A stretch of DNA of 50,275 bases from an uncultured Mycoplasmatota bacterium (GTDB taxonomy: Bacteria; Bacillota_I; Bacilli_A; RF39; UBA660): contig CAMMMH010000009.1 in the NCBI GenBank assembly GCA_946497955.1, positions 1-50,275 on the forward strand. Reading direction: 5' to 3'. The notes below the pieces were generated by a model. The model was given only the letters and a program-made list of their open reading frames with translations, was not told the DNA's origin and ran no database searches. The position numbers and the translations under genes were made by a program. Positions 1-8,852 of the stretch are shown here, in pieces; within the stretch, counting starts at the first letter, position 1; every line of letters starts with the position of its first letter.

Positions 1-117
1 CTTATAATTTTTTATTTCATTATTTTCGGGAACTTTAAATTTAATTTAGTCAAAAGTTTCATATTATCTATATTTTTATTTTATATCAACTTATTAATAA
101 TCACAACAAAAAGTTTA

Positions 118-1428
118 TTATCTAGCAAGCATTCCTAAAGGATCCCATGGTTTTAATTCGATTGGTTCATATGCCATTTCATCTAATTGTTCTTGAGTTA
201 AATATTTCTTATTAATAACAACTTGATATACATACTTATCAAACCAAGAATCACTTGCGACAAAATATCCTTTGTTACCTACATCTTCACCCCAACTATT
301 CTCAAGTTTCCATTTAGTTGATTTATTATCTTCTAAATTTACTCCAGTAACTACCATAGCATGATTCATTGAACTTTCATAATTATCAAGTGCCTCTTCT
401 TTAGTCATAAAGAAATCAGTTTTAAATGTATCATAATAATTAAAACTCATATCATCAAATACTCCATCTTTTTTATCTATTGTTTTTTTAAAATCACAAC
501 CTAACCAAACTACTTCTTTTGCTTGTAATTGTTTGATAACAAGTTTTTTTAACTCTTCAATAGGAAGATTAAGAAATATAGGTGTTTTTCCTTCTATAAC
601 ATTATTTAAATATTTAACTACGTAAGTTCTATTAAAAGTTTTATCCTTAGTTGGTACATTAGTAATACATACATAGTTATTTATATTTATATCAGTATAT
701 TCATGATAAAATTCTAAAGGAGTTATTCCCTTAATAATGTGATATTTTTTATCTTTATCTGTATATTCAAAATCAAACTGTTTTGGTGGAACACCATAAC
801 AACAAGCTAGTATTCTATAAATATCATCTAAATATAAACTCTTTAAATATTCTAAATTTTCATTGCTAGAAAGTAATCTTGCATTAAACTGCCTTAATTT
901 TCTGTTAAGTAGATGATTCATTTCATCTGGATTAAGACTTTGATATGTATCACTCATTGCTGTTTTAGGAACAAAACCATATTTGTTAATAATATTAGAA
1001 AAGAAATCCCAAACTCCACCGTCCTCTATACCTTTTGTTAATAAAAAGTATCTTTCTCTATCATCTGCATCTTTATCTTTAAGTTGGGCTAAACTTTCCA
1101 TAATATAATTACATTTTTCTAATTTATCATAAAAGGATATATAACTTTGAGAAATTTCAAAATTTTCTAAATCATATTTTTTACATATAGATTCTCTTAA
1201 TACATTACATCCTGCATATATAAAAGAATTATTCGCATTTTTTTGATTTACAGCCTTTAAAGTATCAAGGTTAATAGAAAAATTAAATAGTAGTTGTCCT
1301 TCCCTTTCTTTATTTCTCATAATATCTCTTATATTATTGTTTACAAGGGCACATCTTACTGCTTTATTTTCAATACCTTGTATATAGTTATTACTTATTT
1401 CTTCAAGCATTTCTCTTTTTATCTCCAT
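118..1428 (-). CDS. Aminopeptidase C-like protein (bleomycin hydrolase family) lacking the catalytic Cys
   Basis: The 436-residue length and whole-chain layout match the C1B peptidases (PepC), cytosolic homohexameric aminopeptidases. The C-terminus 'WDPLGMLAR' resembles the family's self-gating tail. The catalytic His (HAMVVTG, His356) and Asn (ENSWGE, Asn377) and the oxyanion Gln (NQK, Gln62) are all visible. The usual N-terminal 'SGRCWxFA' block reads 'ANNSFIYAG', so the nucleophilic Cys is Ser68. The protein is therefore probably an inactive pseudo-peptidase or has changed activity. The reading frame is intact and the start has a good RBS (GGATGGTGAT). It sits downstream of gltX on the same strand. 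Family assignment is firm; loss of activity is inferred. Confidence 0.88.
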   Translation of the reverse strand: MEIKREMLEEISNNYIQGIENKAVRCALVNNNIRDIMRNKEREGQLLFNFSINLDTLKAVNQKNANNSFIYAGCNVLRESICKKYDLENFEISQSYISFYDKLEKCNYIMESLAQLKDKDADDRERYFLLTKGIEDGGVWDFFSNIINKYGFVPKTAMSDTYQSLNPDEMNHLLNRKLRQFNARLLSSNENLEYLKSLYLDDIYRILACCYGVPPKQFDFEYTDKDKKYHIIKGITPLEFYHEYTDININNYVCITNVPTKDKTFNRTYVVKYLNNVIEGKTPIFLNLPIEELKKLVIKQLQAKEVVWLGCDFKKTIDKKDGVFDDMSFNYYDTFKTDFFMTKEEALDNYESSMNHAMVVTGVNLEDNKSTKWKLENSWGEDVGNKGYFVASDSWFDKYVYQVVINKKYLTQEQLDEMAYEPIELKPWDPLGMLAR

Positions 1429-1531
1429 ATTATCACCATCCTTTAATAGTATATCTATTATAATGGTTTTAATACGAATTTTAACATGATAAATTTAATA
1501 ACTAAATGGTTATGTTTAGAGAATATCAAAG

Positions 1532-1562
1532 AAGAGTTAGTTTATTTAAAAAACTAACTCTT
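1532..1562 (-). terminator. Intrinsic terminator of gltX
   Basis: A 12-bp inverted repeat (AAGAGTTAGTTT / AAACTAACTCTT) begins at the gltX stop codon and is followed on the minus strand by a T-rich stretch. Confidence 0.65.
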
Positions 1563-3193
1563 TAATTTTTATAAAACTCTACTCTATTTTTAAATTCATC
1601 AATTCCAATAATTTTTAATAATTGATATAAATTAGGAGTCTTAACTCTACCTGTAAGTAGATGTCTAATCATCTCACAAACATCTCCTATATGGCCTTTA
1701 TATAAAGTTGGGCCTTCTTTATACATCTTAACACTAGGAGCATAACCCATTTCTTCGGCAAGCACTTTAATCTGATTATACCAATCATCTTCACTGTTAA
1801 AATCTTGATATATCTCTATATATTTATTAATAACATCATAATCGATTTTATCATTTATATCTTTATAAGTCTCATTTCTATCTTTATAAAATAAATCATT
1901 AAAGATATAAGCACTTTCAGTTTTAATATCTTTATAAGTTGCAATATCCTTTCTTGGACGTTTACTATCACGTTCTATATTTAAGAATGAAATTAACTTA
2001 TCTTTATCTTTAACCATTAAATCATAAAACTCTTCATCATATTTTTTATAATACTCTAAAGCATCATTATAAATAGTTTCAGCACTAATTCTAGAAAAGT
2101 AAGTTCTACAGATATTATTTAACTTCTCCATATCAAATAAAGTTCCACCTGTAGGCATCTTCTTAAATGAAAATTTAAAGTCTTCAATAGATTTATCTTT
2201 ATTTTGTAAATACCACTCTTCAAAATTAGTATTTGCTAGTGTTGCTAAATAAAGTCTAACTCCTTCTTTAGATATACCTGCTTCTTCATAAAAGCTAACA
2301 GCAAATTCTGGGTCTTTTCTCTTACTAAACTTACGGATTTTACCATCTTCTTTTTTAGTAAGAGGTGCAATATGTGCATACTTACATGGTTTAAATCCTA
2401 AAACTTGATTAAGTTGTAAATGTTTAGGAAAACTAGGTACCCATTCATCTCCTCTTAATACATGAGTTGTATGCATTAAATGGTCATCTATAACATGAGC
2501 GAAATGATAAGTTGGAATACCATCTTTTTTTAGTATTACTTCATCAATATCGTTTTCTGGCAAACTAATATCACCTTTAATTAAATCATGTAAGATTATC
2601 TCATTATGAGAATCCCCTGGGGACTTAAGACGAATAACATAACTATCACCATTAGCAAGGTGTTCTTTAACTTCATCAAGTGATAAATCTCTATCAACAG
2701 CATAACTTCCGTAAATACCAATTTTTTCTTTTCTTAACTCTTGTCCACTTCTTATATCAGCGATTTCTTCTTCACTCATAAAACAAGGATATGCTTTACC
2801 TTCACTAATTAACTTTTTAGCATAAGCCTGATATATCTCTACTCTTTCACTTTGTAAATAAGGTCCATAATTACCGCCTTTACCATATCCTTCATCATAA
2901 TCTATATCAAAAGCTTTAAGGCCATTAATAATAGCATCTATCGCTCCTTCTTTTTCTCTTTTACTATCAGTATCTTCAACTCTAAGATAAAAAATACCTC
3001 CAGTTTGTTTAGCAAGCATTGAACTAATGAAAGCCCCATATAAATTACCTACATGCATAAAACCTGTAGGTGATGGTCCAAATCTTGTAACGTAAGACCC
3101 CTCTTTTAAATCTCTAGCTGGATACTTTGCTTCTATCTCATCTACAGTTATCTTGATATTAGGAAATAATAAATCTGCAAGTTCCTTATTCAT
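1562..3193 (-). CDS. gltX: Glutamyl-tRNA synthetase
   Basis: Cytosolic class I aminoacyl-tRNA synthetase that loads glutamate on tRNA-Glu and, in bacteria without GlnRS, also mischarges tRNA-Gln for GatCAB. The HIGH-type motif is 'PTGFMHVG' near residue 45, and the KMSKS-type motif is 'KFSKRK' near residue 290. The catalytic core is followed by the C-terminal anticodon-binding helical region. The 543 residues are slightly above the usual 470-500. The start has RBS GGAGTGA. A tRNA-Gln gene lies just upstream on the same strand and may be co-transcribed. Whether the enzyme is discriminating for tRNA-Glu cannot be judged here. Confidence 0.95.
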   Translation of the reverse strand: MNKELADLLFPNIKITVDEIEAKYPARDLKEGSYVTRFGPSPTGFMHVGNLYGAFISSMLAKQTGGIFYLRVEDTDSKREKEGAIDAIINGLKAFDIDYDEGYGKGGNYGPYLQSERVEIYQAYAKKLISEGKAYPCFMSEEEIADIRSGQELRKEKIGIYGSYAVDRDLSLDEVKEHLANGDSYVIRLKSPGDSHNEIILHDLIKGDISLPENDIDEVILKKDGIPTYHFAHVIDDHLMHTTHVLRGDEWVPSFPKHLQLNQVLGFKPCKYAHIAPLTKKEDGKIRKFSKRKDPEFAVSFYEEAGISKEGVRLYLATLANTNFEEWYLQNKDKSIEDFKFSFKKMPTGGTLFDMEKLNNICRTYFSRISAETIYNDALEYYKKYDEEFYDLMVKDKDKLISFLNIERDSKRPRKDIATYKDIKTESAYIFNDLFYKDRNETYKDINDKIDYDVINKYIEIYQDFNSEDDWYNQIKVLAEEMGYAPSVKMYKEGPTLYKGHIGDVCEMIRHLLTGRVKTPNLYQLLKIIGIDEFKNRVEFYKN

Positions 3194-3232
3194 CTAAATC
3201 ACTCCATCTATTAAAAAAATAATTATCTAATT

Positions 3233-3307
3233 TGGTTGCCCCAGTTAGATTCGAACTAACGCGTAATGCGGTCAGAGCGCACTGCCTTACCACTTGGCTA
3301 TGGGGCA
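3233..3307 (-). tRNA. tRNA-Gln (anticodon CTG)
   Basis: The minus strand folds into a full cloverleaf: a 7-bp acceptor with the U1-A72 pair typical of tRNA-Gln, the D arm, an anticodon loop CTCTGAC giving CTG, the T arm GTTAG-TTCGAAT-CTAAC, discriminator A and an encoded CCA. It lies about 40 nt upstream of gltX. Confidence 0.93.
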
Positions 3308-3352
3308 ATAAATAACAATTAAATTTTATCACAAAACTCTTATCTTTACAAC

Positions 3353-3381
3353 TTGAAAAAAAGATATTTTTATGATAAGAT
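3353..3381 (+). promoter_or_regulatory. Promoter of the antisense RNA of the toxin-antitoxin locus
   Basis: TTGAAA, a 17-bp spacer and TAAGAT form a good sigma-A promoter on the plus strand. No plus-strand gene follows; it points at the small hydrophobic peptide gene on the opposite strand. Confidence 0.65.
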
Positions 3382-3387
3382 GAATAT

Positions 3388-3498
3388 GTAAGGAAAACTT
3401 ACATATAAATAAAAACGAGGAATACCTAGTTTTGCAGTTGGGCATTTACCTCAATTTTATGGTATAACACCCTTATACAAGATGTATAGGGCGTTTTT
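3388..3498 (+). ncRNA. Candidate antitoxin RNA (type I TA), about 110 nt
   Basis: The predicted transcript starts about 7 nt after the TAAGAT box. It contains hairpins GTAAG-GAAAA-CTTAC and AAAACgAGG-aata-CCTaGTTTT and ends in the terminator at 3466-3498. That terminator overlaps the 3' end of the convergent minus-strand peptide gene, so the two RNAs would be complementary there. This is the arrangement of par/Fst-type loci, where a short antitoxin RNA and a toxin mRNA converge on one bidirectional terminator. It has no ORF of its own. The role is inferred from architecture. Confidence 0.55.
3466..3498. terminator. Shared bidirectional terminator of the TA locus
   Basis: The inverted repeat AACaCCCTTATACA-aga-TGTATAGGGcGTT has a T run on the plus strand and ends at the stop codon of the minus-strand peptide gene. 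Confidence 0.65.
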
Positions 3499-3565
3499 AT
3501 TTAAAGATAATTAAAAGTACAATAACAATTAATAATGCTATTACTAGAAAATCTTTCTTGCTCAT
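3497..3565 (-). CDS. Small hydrophobic peptide, candidate type I toxin (22 aa)
   Basis: ATG opens a 22-residue peptide, MSKKDFLVIALLIVIVLL plus IIFK: a charged N-terminus, one transmembrane segment and a C-terminal Lys, as in membrane-acting type I toxins. An SD (AAGGGAG) lies 9 nt upstream. Two structures would hide translation: CTTGC-ctatga-GCAAG encloses the ATG, and TCTCCTT upstream can pair with the SD, with a CCATT-tct-AATGG hairpin between. A minus-strand promoter TTGCTT-16-TATGAT lies further upstream near 3640-3670. The antisense RNA converges from the other side. The gene is too short for the ORF track. It is not a clear match to a named toxin family. Confidence 0.6.
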   Translation of the reverse strand: MSKKDFLVIALLIVIVLLIIFK

Positions 3566-3712
3566 AGGCAAGTCTCCCTTCTAACCATTAGAAATGGAAA
3601 AATAAGGAGATAAACACCCATTACTAAGTATTCCATCTATACAATATCATAAATGCATCTATAAAACAAGCAAACAAAAGCAAGTTTTATAGATTTTTTT
3701 ATCTAATTTTTC

Positions 3713-4288
3713 TTATTTAGTTAATACTTTATCTGGTTGCTTTATAATACTTTCTGGATGATGAAAAGCTTTTTCAAATAAACTTATAGTATATTCTTCC
3801 ATATCCCAATACTGTTCATCAATTGTTTCTTTCTTTTTATCTATCGTAAAACAATATACACAATCATGCCCTCGATTAAACTCACAATCTTCTTCGCCAT
3901 CTCTAAATACTGAATTGATTTCTTCAATACAACATACCATACTCATATCTCTAGCCATTATACCTATTGTAGGAGTATCAAAACATCTTTTTCCATTACC
4001 GTCATATTCCAAAAAAGAAAAAACAACATAATTATAATTAAGACAAATACTAAGTTCTTGGCTTAAAAGTTCTTCTTGAAGACTTTCAACCCCACTTTTA
4101 ACTATGTTAGAACCAATTAAGTCTAATAATTGAATTAATCTTTTCTTTTGCTCAATATTTTCATAATCACTTATCATATATTTAATTCTTTTACAGTCTT
4201 CTTTTATCGCCTCTTGATATTCAAAAAATAAATCTAATTCTTCTTTAGGCATATCATTAGAATAATAACTTAAATATAGATAATCCAT
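3713..4288 (-). CDS. Hypothetical protein (191 aa)
   Basis: I do not recognise this protein. It is soluble and acidic and rich in aromatic residues, with a Glu-rich N-terminal helical part (about residues 10-90). The second half, beginning near 'LNYNYVVFSFLEYD', looks like beta structure and has several Cys (MVCCIEE, DCEFNRGHDCVYC) that could bind a metal, although the spacing is not a classical zinc site. No signal peptide or membrane segment is seen. It lies 18 nt downstream of the next gene on the same strand, so the two are probably co-transcribed. Confidence 0.6.
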   Translation of the reverse strand: MDYLYLSYYSNDMPKEELDLFFEYQEAIKEDCKRIKYMISDYENIEQKKRLIQLLDLIGSNIVKSGVESLQEELLSQELSICLNYNYVVFSFLEYDGNGKRCFDTPTIGIMARDMSMVCCIEEINSVFRDGEEDCEFNRGHDCVYCFTIDKKKETIDEQYWDMEEYTISLFEKAFHHPESIIKQPDKVLTK

Positions 4289-4306
4289 TATATCAGCTTC
4301 TTTCTT

Positions 4307-5146
4307 TTAATCTGTATTATTCTTCTTTTTATGATTAATTGAATAACCTAATCTTTTAGAGTCCCCATAATTCAATTCACTTAACATATCCATTGTCATA
4401 GATAATTCTTCATTTGCTTTTTCAATCATATTTCTTTTTTGTCTATCAGTTAATTCTATATAACCATCCTCACTCATCGCTTCATAAGTTATCACCTGAT
4501 AACCAATAGGTGGACACACATCACTTAAACATAATCCATCTCTTCCTAAATAATCTCTACTTACACTAAAAGTTAAATATGTCTTTTTATTATTAGCTTT
4601 TTCTTCCGTTTCTCTAATCTTTAAGACATTATAAATAATAGGTTTGCATAGTCTAATCGCATCCTCATAATTAATTTTATCTCCTAATACATCAATATCT
4701 AAACTATCAAATAACTCTTTATACTCATCATTACCTATATTATCAACAAGGTCAACTAAATTAATAGCATTTTGCTTCAAATTAGCAAGATACATATTAA
4801 AGTATTCTAAAGTAGTTGGATTAAGTTCATAAGTAGATGCTTTTAACTTCTTCATAAAATTATCTGCAAATATCTGTGATTTACTTTTATTACTATTATC
4901 CTCTTTAGTATTAGATTGATTATCTTCCTTTTCCTTGTCTTTCAAAAATATAGTAATCTCTTCTTCTGTTAATTTTAGTCCTGCACTATTAACATAATCT
5001 CTAATTTCACTAAAAGAGATTCCTAAATTATCAGCACAAATAGAATAAATTATATATTTATCTATATAATCCCCATATTCTCCATACAATGCAAATCTTT
5101 CTTCTAAATCAACATATTTATTAATATTTATATCTATTTTTTTCAT
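4307..5146 (-). CDS. Hypothetical protein (279 aa)
   Basis: Not recognised. The protein is soluble and mainly helical. A first segment (residues 1-75) with a winged-helix-like rhythm is followed by a Lys/Asn/Ser linker (about 75-90), then a helical region and a C-terminal part with 'GYQVITYEAMSEDGYIELTDRQ' style beta-helix alternation. The start has RBS AAAGGAG. It is upstream of and close to the 191-residue gene, and 30 nt downstream of the membrane protein gene, suggesting one operon. Function unknown. Confidence 0.6.
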   Translation of the reverse strand: MKKIDININKYVDLEERFALYGEYGDYIDKYIIYSICADNLGISFSEIRDYVNSAGLKLTEEEITIFLKDKEKEDNQSNTKEDNSNKSKSQIFADNFMKKLKASTYELNPTTLEYFNMYLANLKQNAINLVDLVDNIGNDEYKELFDSLDIDVLGDKINYEDAIRLCKPIIYNVLKIRETEEKANNKKTYLTFSVSRDYLGRDGLCLSDVCPPIGYQVITYEAMSEDGYIELTDRQKRNMIEKANEELSMTMDMLSELNYGDSKRLGYSINHKKKNNTD

Positions 5147-5176
5147 ATTCCATTTCTCCTTTAATATATCATCTTT

Positions 5177-5866
5177 TCAAAAACCATTTATAATCATTAA
5201 AATAATCGCTATGATACTTATAATACCAAAAGATATAGTTATTGCATGTTGTTTTTTCTTCATTTCCTTTGTTCTATAAATATAAAAATGTGTATAATCG
5301 TTTTTATTAATTAATACTTTAGTCTTAGTACCCATAGGTACTATTTTTTTCATTTTCGCACTATAATATATATCTTTTAATTTTAACTTCTTACCACTAA
5401 AATTAACTTCATATATTGGCGTATAAGCCTTAATAACAGTATTACCTTTAGTATAACTATAATCGTAGTCAATACAAATACCCTCTGTTTCAATACAGTC
5501 ACTCTTTTTAATATAATTATACTTAGATTTAGGTGAAATAATAAATGTATATACTGGCACAATAATAAAAGCGATTGGAACTAATATCATTCCATATTTA
5601 CTTATAATATATGCTAGAGATGTATCTTCAAAAAATAATAATATAGAACTTATTAATACACCAATTAAACCTACTAATAAAACCAAATACCAAATATTAA
5701 GCCCTCTATATGGGGTATTAATTACATATACTAAGCCACATATAAAGAATGCTAACATGATGTCTAAACCACCTGCTGCATAACCAACATTTAATATCAA
5801 AATTGGCATTGCTATTATAGATAAAAATATATAGATATACAAAATAGCTGTTAATTTCTTTTTCAT
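5177..5866 (-). CDS. Integral membrane protein (about 229 aa)
   Basis: Four hydrophobic segments occupy roughly the first 125 residues, followed by a soluble stretch of about 70 residues with beta character (the layout of DUF3592-type proteins, not certain) and a final C-terminal membrane segment (ITISFGIISIIAIILMII). The track starts eight residues early; the ATG at 5866 is preferred because GGAGG stands 5 nt before it. No catalytic motif is visible. Role unknown. Confidence 0.6.
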   Translation of the reverse strand: MKKKLTAILYIYIFLSIIAMPILILNVGYAAGGLDIMLAFFICGLVYVINTPYRGLNIWYLVLLVGLIGVLISSILLFFEDTSLAYIISKYGMILVPIAFIIVPVYTFIISPKSKYNYIKKSDCIETEGICIDYDYSYTKGNTVIKAYTPIYEVNFSGKKLKLKDIYYSAKMKKIVPMGTKTKVLINKNDYTHFYIYRTKEMKKKQHAITISFGIISIIAIILMIINGF

Positions 5867-5897
5867 TACTTCCTCCATTAGAAAAAACATGCAAAAA

Positions 5898-6107
5898 CTA
5901 CATATATTTTTGCATTGATTTCATCATTTGATTAATTTGTTTTTGATTAGGTTTTCTACCCATCTGCATCATTAAAGCTTTAATCATTTCTTCATTAATA
6001 GGTGGATTTTTTTTCATATATCTTTTAGTAACAGTTCTTGCAATAAAGAAACCAATAATCGCTCCTATTACTAAACCTATTAAAACCATTAATATATCGT
6101 GTAACAT
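5898..6107 (-). CDS. yneF: UPF0154 family membrane protein YneF
   Basis: A 69-residue protein with a single N-terminal membrane helix (LMVLIGLVIGAIIGFFIA), a basic stretch and the hallmark 'PPINEEMIKALMMQMGRKP' region, which identifies UPF0154. The function is unknown in all species. It is the third gene of tkt-sirA-yneF, the same order as in Bacillus subtilis, which supports the assignment. RBS AAGGAGAG. Confidence 0.9.
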   Translation of the reverse strand: MLHDILMVLIGLVIGAIIGFFIARTVTKRYMKKNPPINEEMIKALMMQMGRKPNQKQINQMMKSMQKYM

Positions 6108-6151
6108 AATAACACTCTCCTTACAACAATATATTACCTTAAAATAAATAT

Positions 6152-6577
6152 TTATACAAGAATTTTCTTACTATCTAAGAAGAAATAGTCTTGATTTTTA
6201 AAATCGACGGCAAAATAAGTATTATTGATACTATTTAACTCATCAAAGAAGAAACAGTCATAATAGTTAGTTTTAACTAACATATAAGCTCTTTTTACTA
6301 CTAGAGTACTAATCTCATCATGAGCAGGATTATTGTAGTAATGAGTCTCACCTTTTTTACTATAAGGGATACTCTGATGATATTTAACAAATAAATATCT
6401 ATCAGTCTTATCCTTATCTATTTTCTTAGTTAATTGTCTAAAAAGACTATAGCCATAATTTAATTCTTCTTTTTTTAAAGTATAAATCTGTTCAAAGATA
6501 TTATATAGAATACTAGGTTTATCTATATATAAATTCTTAAATTCATCTTTAAGTTCAAAAATAAAAAACTCTCTCAT
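6152..6577 (-). CDS. sirA: SirA-like protein (sporulation inhibitor of replication family)
   Basis: About 141 residues from the ATG at 6577, chosen because GGTGAT precedes it; the track starts four codons earlier. The N-terminus 'FFIFELKDEFKNLY' and the C-terminal 'FAVDFKNQDYFFLDSK' follow Bacillus SirA (YneE) closely in pattern, and the gene lies between tkt and yneF exactly as in B. subtilis. There SirA binds DnaA domain I and blocks re-initiation as cells enter sporulation. No sporulation gene is visible in this window, so here it may control DnaA in another setting. Identity rests on synteny plus weak sequence similarity. Confidence 0.75.
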   Translation of the reverse strand: MREFFIFELKDEFKNLYIDKPSILYNIFEQIYTLKKEELNYGYSLFRQLTKKIDKDKTDRYLFVKYHQSIPYSKKGETHYYNNPAHDEISTLVVKRAYMLVKTNYYDCFFFDELNSINNTYFAVDFKNQDYFFLDSKKILV

Positions 6578-6627
6578 TATAATCACCATCTTAACTATAA
6601 CAAGAAAGTTTTAAAATATTTGTCGAA

Positions 6628-8610
6628 TTATTTAATTATCTCTTCTATTTTTAGAGCGATTTCATCAGTAGTAAAATGGAACTTTTTATTTATATCATCT
6701 TTGCTTCCACTTGCCCCAAATCTATCCACTGTAAATAAGTAGTTATCATTATAGGCAAACTGGTACCAAGAGTATGATGAAGATTTTTCAATAATAAATT
6801 TCTTTTTACCAATAGGAAGTAACTCTTCTTTTTCTTCATCGCTTAATAAGTTATATCTTTCAATTGATGGCATTGATGCTATTCTAAAGTCATATCCCTT
6901 TTCAAATAAAGCATTAACAACATCAAAGGCAAGATCCACTTCTTCACCTGTCGCAATAATAATACCGTCTAACTTTCTTTCTTCTTGTTTTATAACGTAT
7001 GCTCCACGAGAAACATTAGGAACAGAAGATGTTTCTCTTATTTTCGTCTCATTTCGTCCTAAAACAATACAAGCTGGCTTATTTTCTTCAAAGATAGTCT
7101 TATAAGCACCAATAACTTCATTACTATCACTTGGTCTAAATACCTCTAAATTAGGAGTCGCTCTTAGTCCTACCAATTGTTCAACCGCTTGATGTGTTGG
7201 ACCATCTTCCCCTACTGTAATTGAATCATGAGTAAAGATATAAGTAACAGGTAAATTCATAAGGCAAGTTAGTCTTAAAGCAGGTTTTAAATAGTCACTA
7301 AAGGTTAAATAAGTAGAGACAAAAGGACGATATCCTGATAGTGCAAGCCCATTAGCAATAGCAGCCATAGCAAATTCTCTTACACCAAAGAAGATATTTC
7401 TACCATTATAGTCATCAGAAGAAAAGTCTCCTTTATCTGTTAAGTATGTTAGAGTTGAACTAGAAAGGTCAGCCGCTCCTCCAAAGATTAATTTACTAGA
7501 GTTAGCAAGAGAATTTAATATCTTACTACTAGCTTTTCTGAGTGACTCTACTCTTTCTTCAGGATAAGCATAGTCTAAATTAGTAAGTTCTATTTTTTTA
7601 TCACTTGACATCAATGAATCTAATAACTCTTTAGTTTTATCTTCAAGATTTTCATATTTTTCATTAAAGTCATTTTCTAAATTACTACATCTATCATCTA
7701 TAAGTTTTTGAAAGTCTTGTAGGGCTTCATTAGATATTGTAAATGGTATATCTCTAAGTCCTAATTCATGTTTAATATTAGTAATATCTTCATCATCAAG
7801 AGGCTTTCCATGAACGATATTTTTACCCGCATTACGAGAATACTTTCCTATTGTTGTCTTAACTTGAATTAAACTAGGTAAATCACTAGACTTGGCATTA
7901 GTAATTGCTTTATCAATTTCTTTAATATCATCACTAACAGTACTAACATTAAAGCCCATTGCCTTAAATCTAGCTTCTATATCATCAGTAAAAGTTTTCT
8001 TAGTATCACTATCAAGACATACATGATTAGAGTCATATAAAAGTATTAAGTTATTAAGTTTAAGATTACCTGCTAAAGATAATGCTTCATAACTAACACC
8101 TTCCATTAAATCTCCATCACCACATAAACAATATACTTTATAGTCAATGATATTATTTTTCTTATCATTAATTAAAGCTTCAGTATGTTTTTCAGCGATA
8201 GCCATACCTACAGCCATTGCCACTCCTTGACCTAGAGGCCCCGTTGTCGCATCAACTCCAGGTGTAACTCCATATTCAGGATGACCTGGAGTAATAGAGT
8301 CTATTTTCCTAAAGGCTTTTAAATCATCAAGTTCAATATTAAACCCAGCCATACCAAGTGTTGCATAAAGTAAAGCTGAACCATGTCCTGCACTCATAAC
8401 AAACCTATCTCTATTAAAAAAGTTAGGGTTCTCTTTAGAAAATCTTAAATGATGAGCATAAACAGTATAGATAATGGAAGCAGCCCCTAGTACAATACCA
8501 GGATGTCCACTATTCGCTTCATGAATCATATCAATACCAAGACCTCTAATCTGATTAACAATTCTTTCTTCATTAATATTATCTTCACTACTTTTAGTAA
8601 AAGCTAGCAT
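6628..8610 (-). CDS. tkt: Transketolase
   Basis: Thiamine-diphosphate enzyme of the non-oxidative pentose phosphate pathway, moving two-carbon units between sugar phosphates. The 660 residues match the family. Visible are the N-terminal 'EANSGHPG' and 'SAGHGSALLYA' motifs, the ThDP/Mg site 'GDGDLMEG', the pyrimidine-domain motif 'FGVREFAMAAIANG' with the catalytic Glu, and 'HDSITVGEDGPTHQ'. The C-terminal transketolase domain is complete. It is the first gene of the tkt-sirA-yneF operon; RBS AAGGAGTGAT. Confidence 0.96.
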   Translation of the reverse strand: MLAFTKSSEDNINEERIVNQIRGLGIDMIHEANSGHPGIVLGAASIIYTVYAHHLRFSKENPNFFNRDRFVMSAGHGSALLYATLGMAGFNIELDDLKAFRKIDSITPGHPEYGVTPGVDATTGPLGQGVAMAVGMAIAEKHTEALINDKKNNIIDYKVYCLCGDGDLMEGVSYEALSLAGNLKLNNLILLYDSNHVCLDSDTKKTFTDDIEARFKAMGFNVSTVSDDIKEIDKAITNAKSSDLPSLIQVKTTIGKYSRNAGKNIVHGKPLDDEDITNIKHELGLRDIPFTISNEALQDFQKLIDDRCSNLENDFNEKYENLEDKTKELLDSLMSSDKKIELTNLDYAYPEERVESLRKASSKILNSLANSSKLIFGGAADLSSSTLTYLTDKGDFSSDDYNGRNIFFGVREFAMAAIANGLALSGYRPFVSTYLTFSDYLKPALRLTCLMNLPVTYIFTHDSITVGEDGPTHQAVEQLVGLRATPNLEVFRPSDSNEVIGAYKTIFEENKPACIVLGRNETKIRETSSVPNVSRGAYVIKQEERKLDGIIIATGEEVDLAFDVVNALFEKGYDFRIASMPSIERYNLLSDEEKEELLPIGKKKFIIEKSSSYSWYQFAYNDNYLFTVDRFGASGSKDDINKKFHFTTDEIALKIEEIIK

Positions 8611-8711
8611 ATTATCACTCCTTAGTTAATACTATCATACCATATTTAAGAATTAAGTCAAAAAAAGTTTATTGATTATGTAAGGGAACTATGCTAAAAT
8701 TTAGTTGTAAC

Positions 8712-8785
8712 GCCGGTATAGTTTAGTGGTAAAACAGATCCTTGGTAAGGATCAGCGGTAAGTTCAATTCTTACTTCCGGCACCA
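8712..8785 (+). tRNA. tRNA-Thr (anticodon GGT)
   Basis: Cloverleaf with anticodon stem GATCC/GGATC and loop TTGGTAA (GGT), T arm GTAAG-TTCAATT-CTTAC and encoded CCA. The acceptor stem has one T-T mismatch at position 6-67 (GCCGGTA against TTCCGGC). The hydrolase-bearing insert begins directly after its CCA. Confidence 0.92.
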
Positions 8786-8827
8786 GTGACTAATCTGTTC
8801 GAGCTATTCGAACTTTAAATATACTTT

Positions 8828-8852
8828 CAGTCTAATATAGGACTGTTTTTTT
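8828..8852 (+). terminator. Terminator after tRNA-Thr
   Basis: CAGTC-taatatag-GACTG followed by TTTTTTT on the plus strand. Confidence 0.7.
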
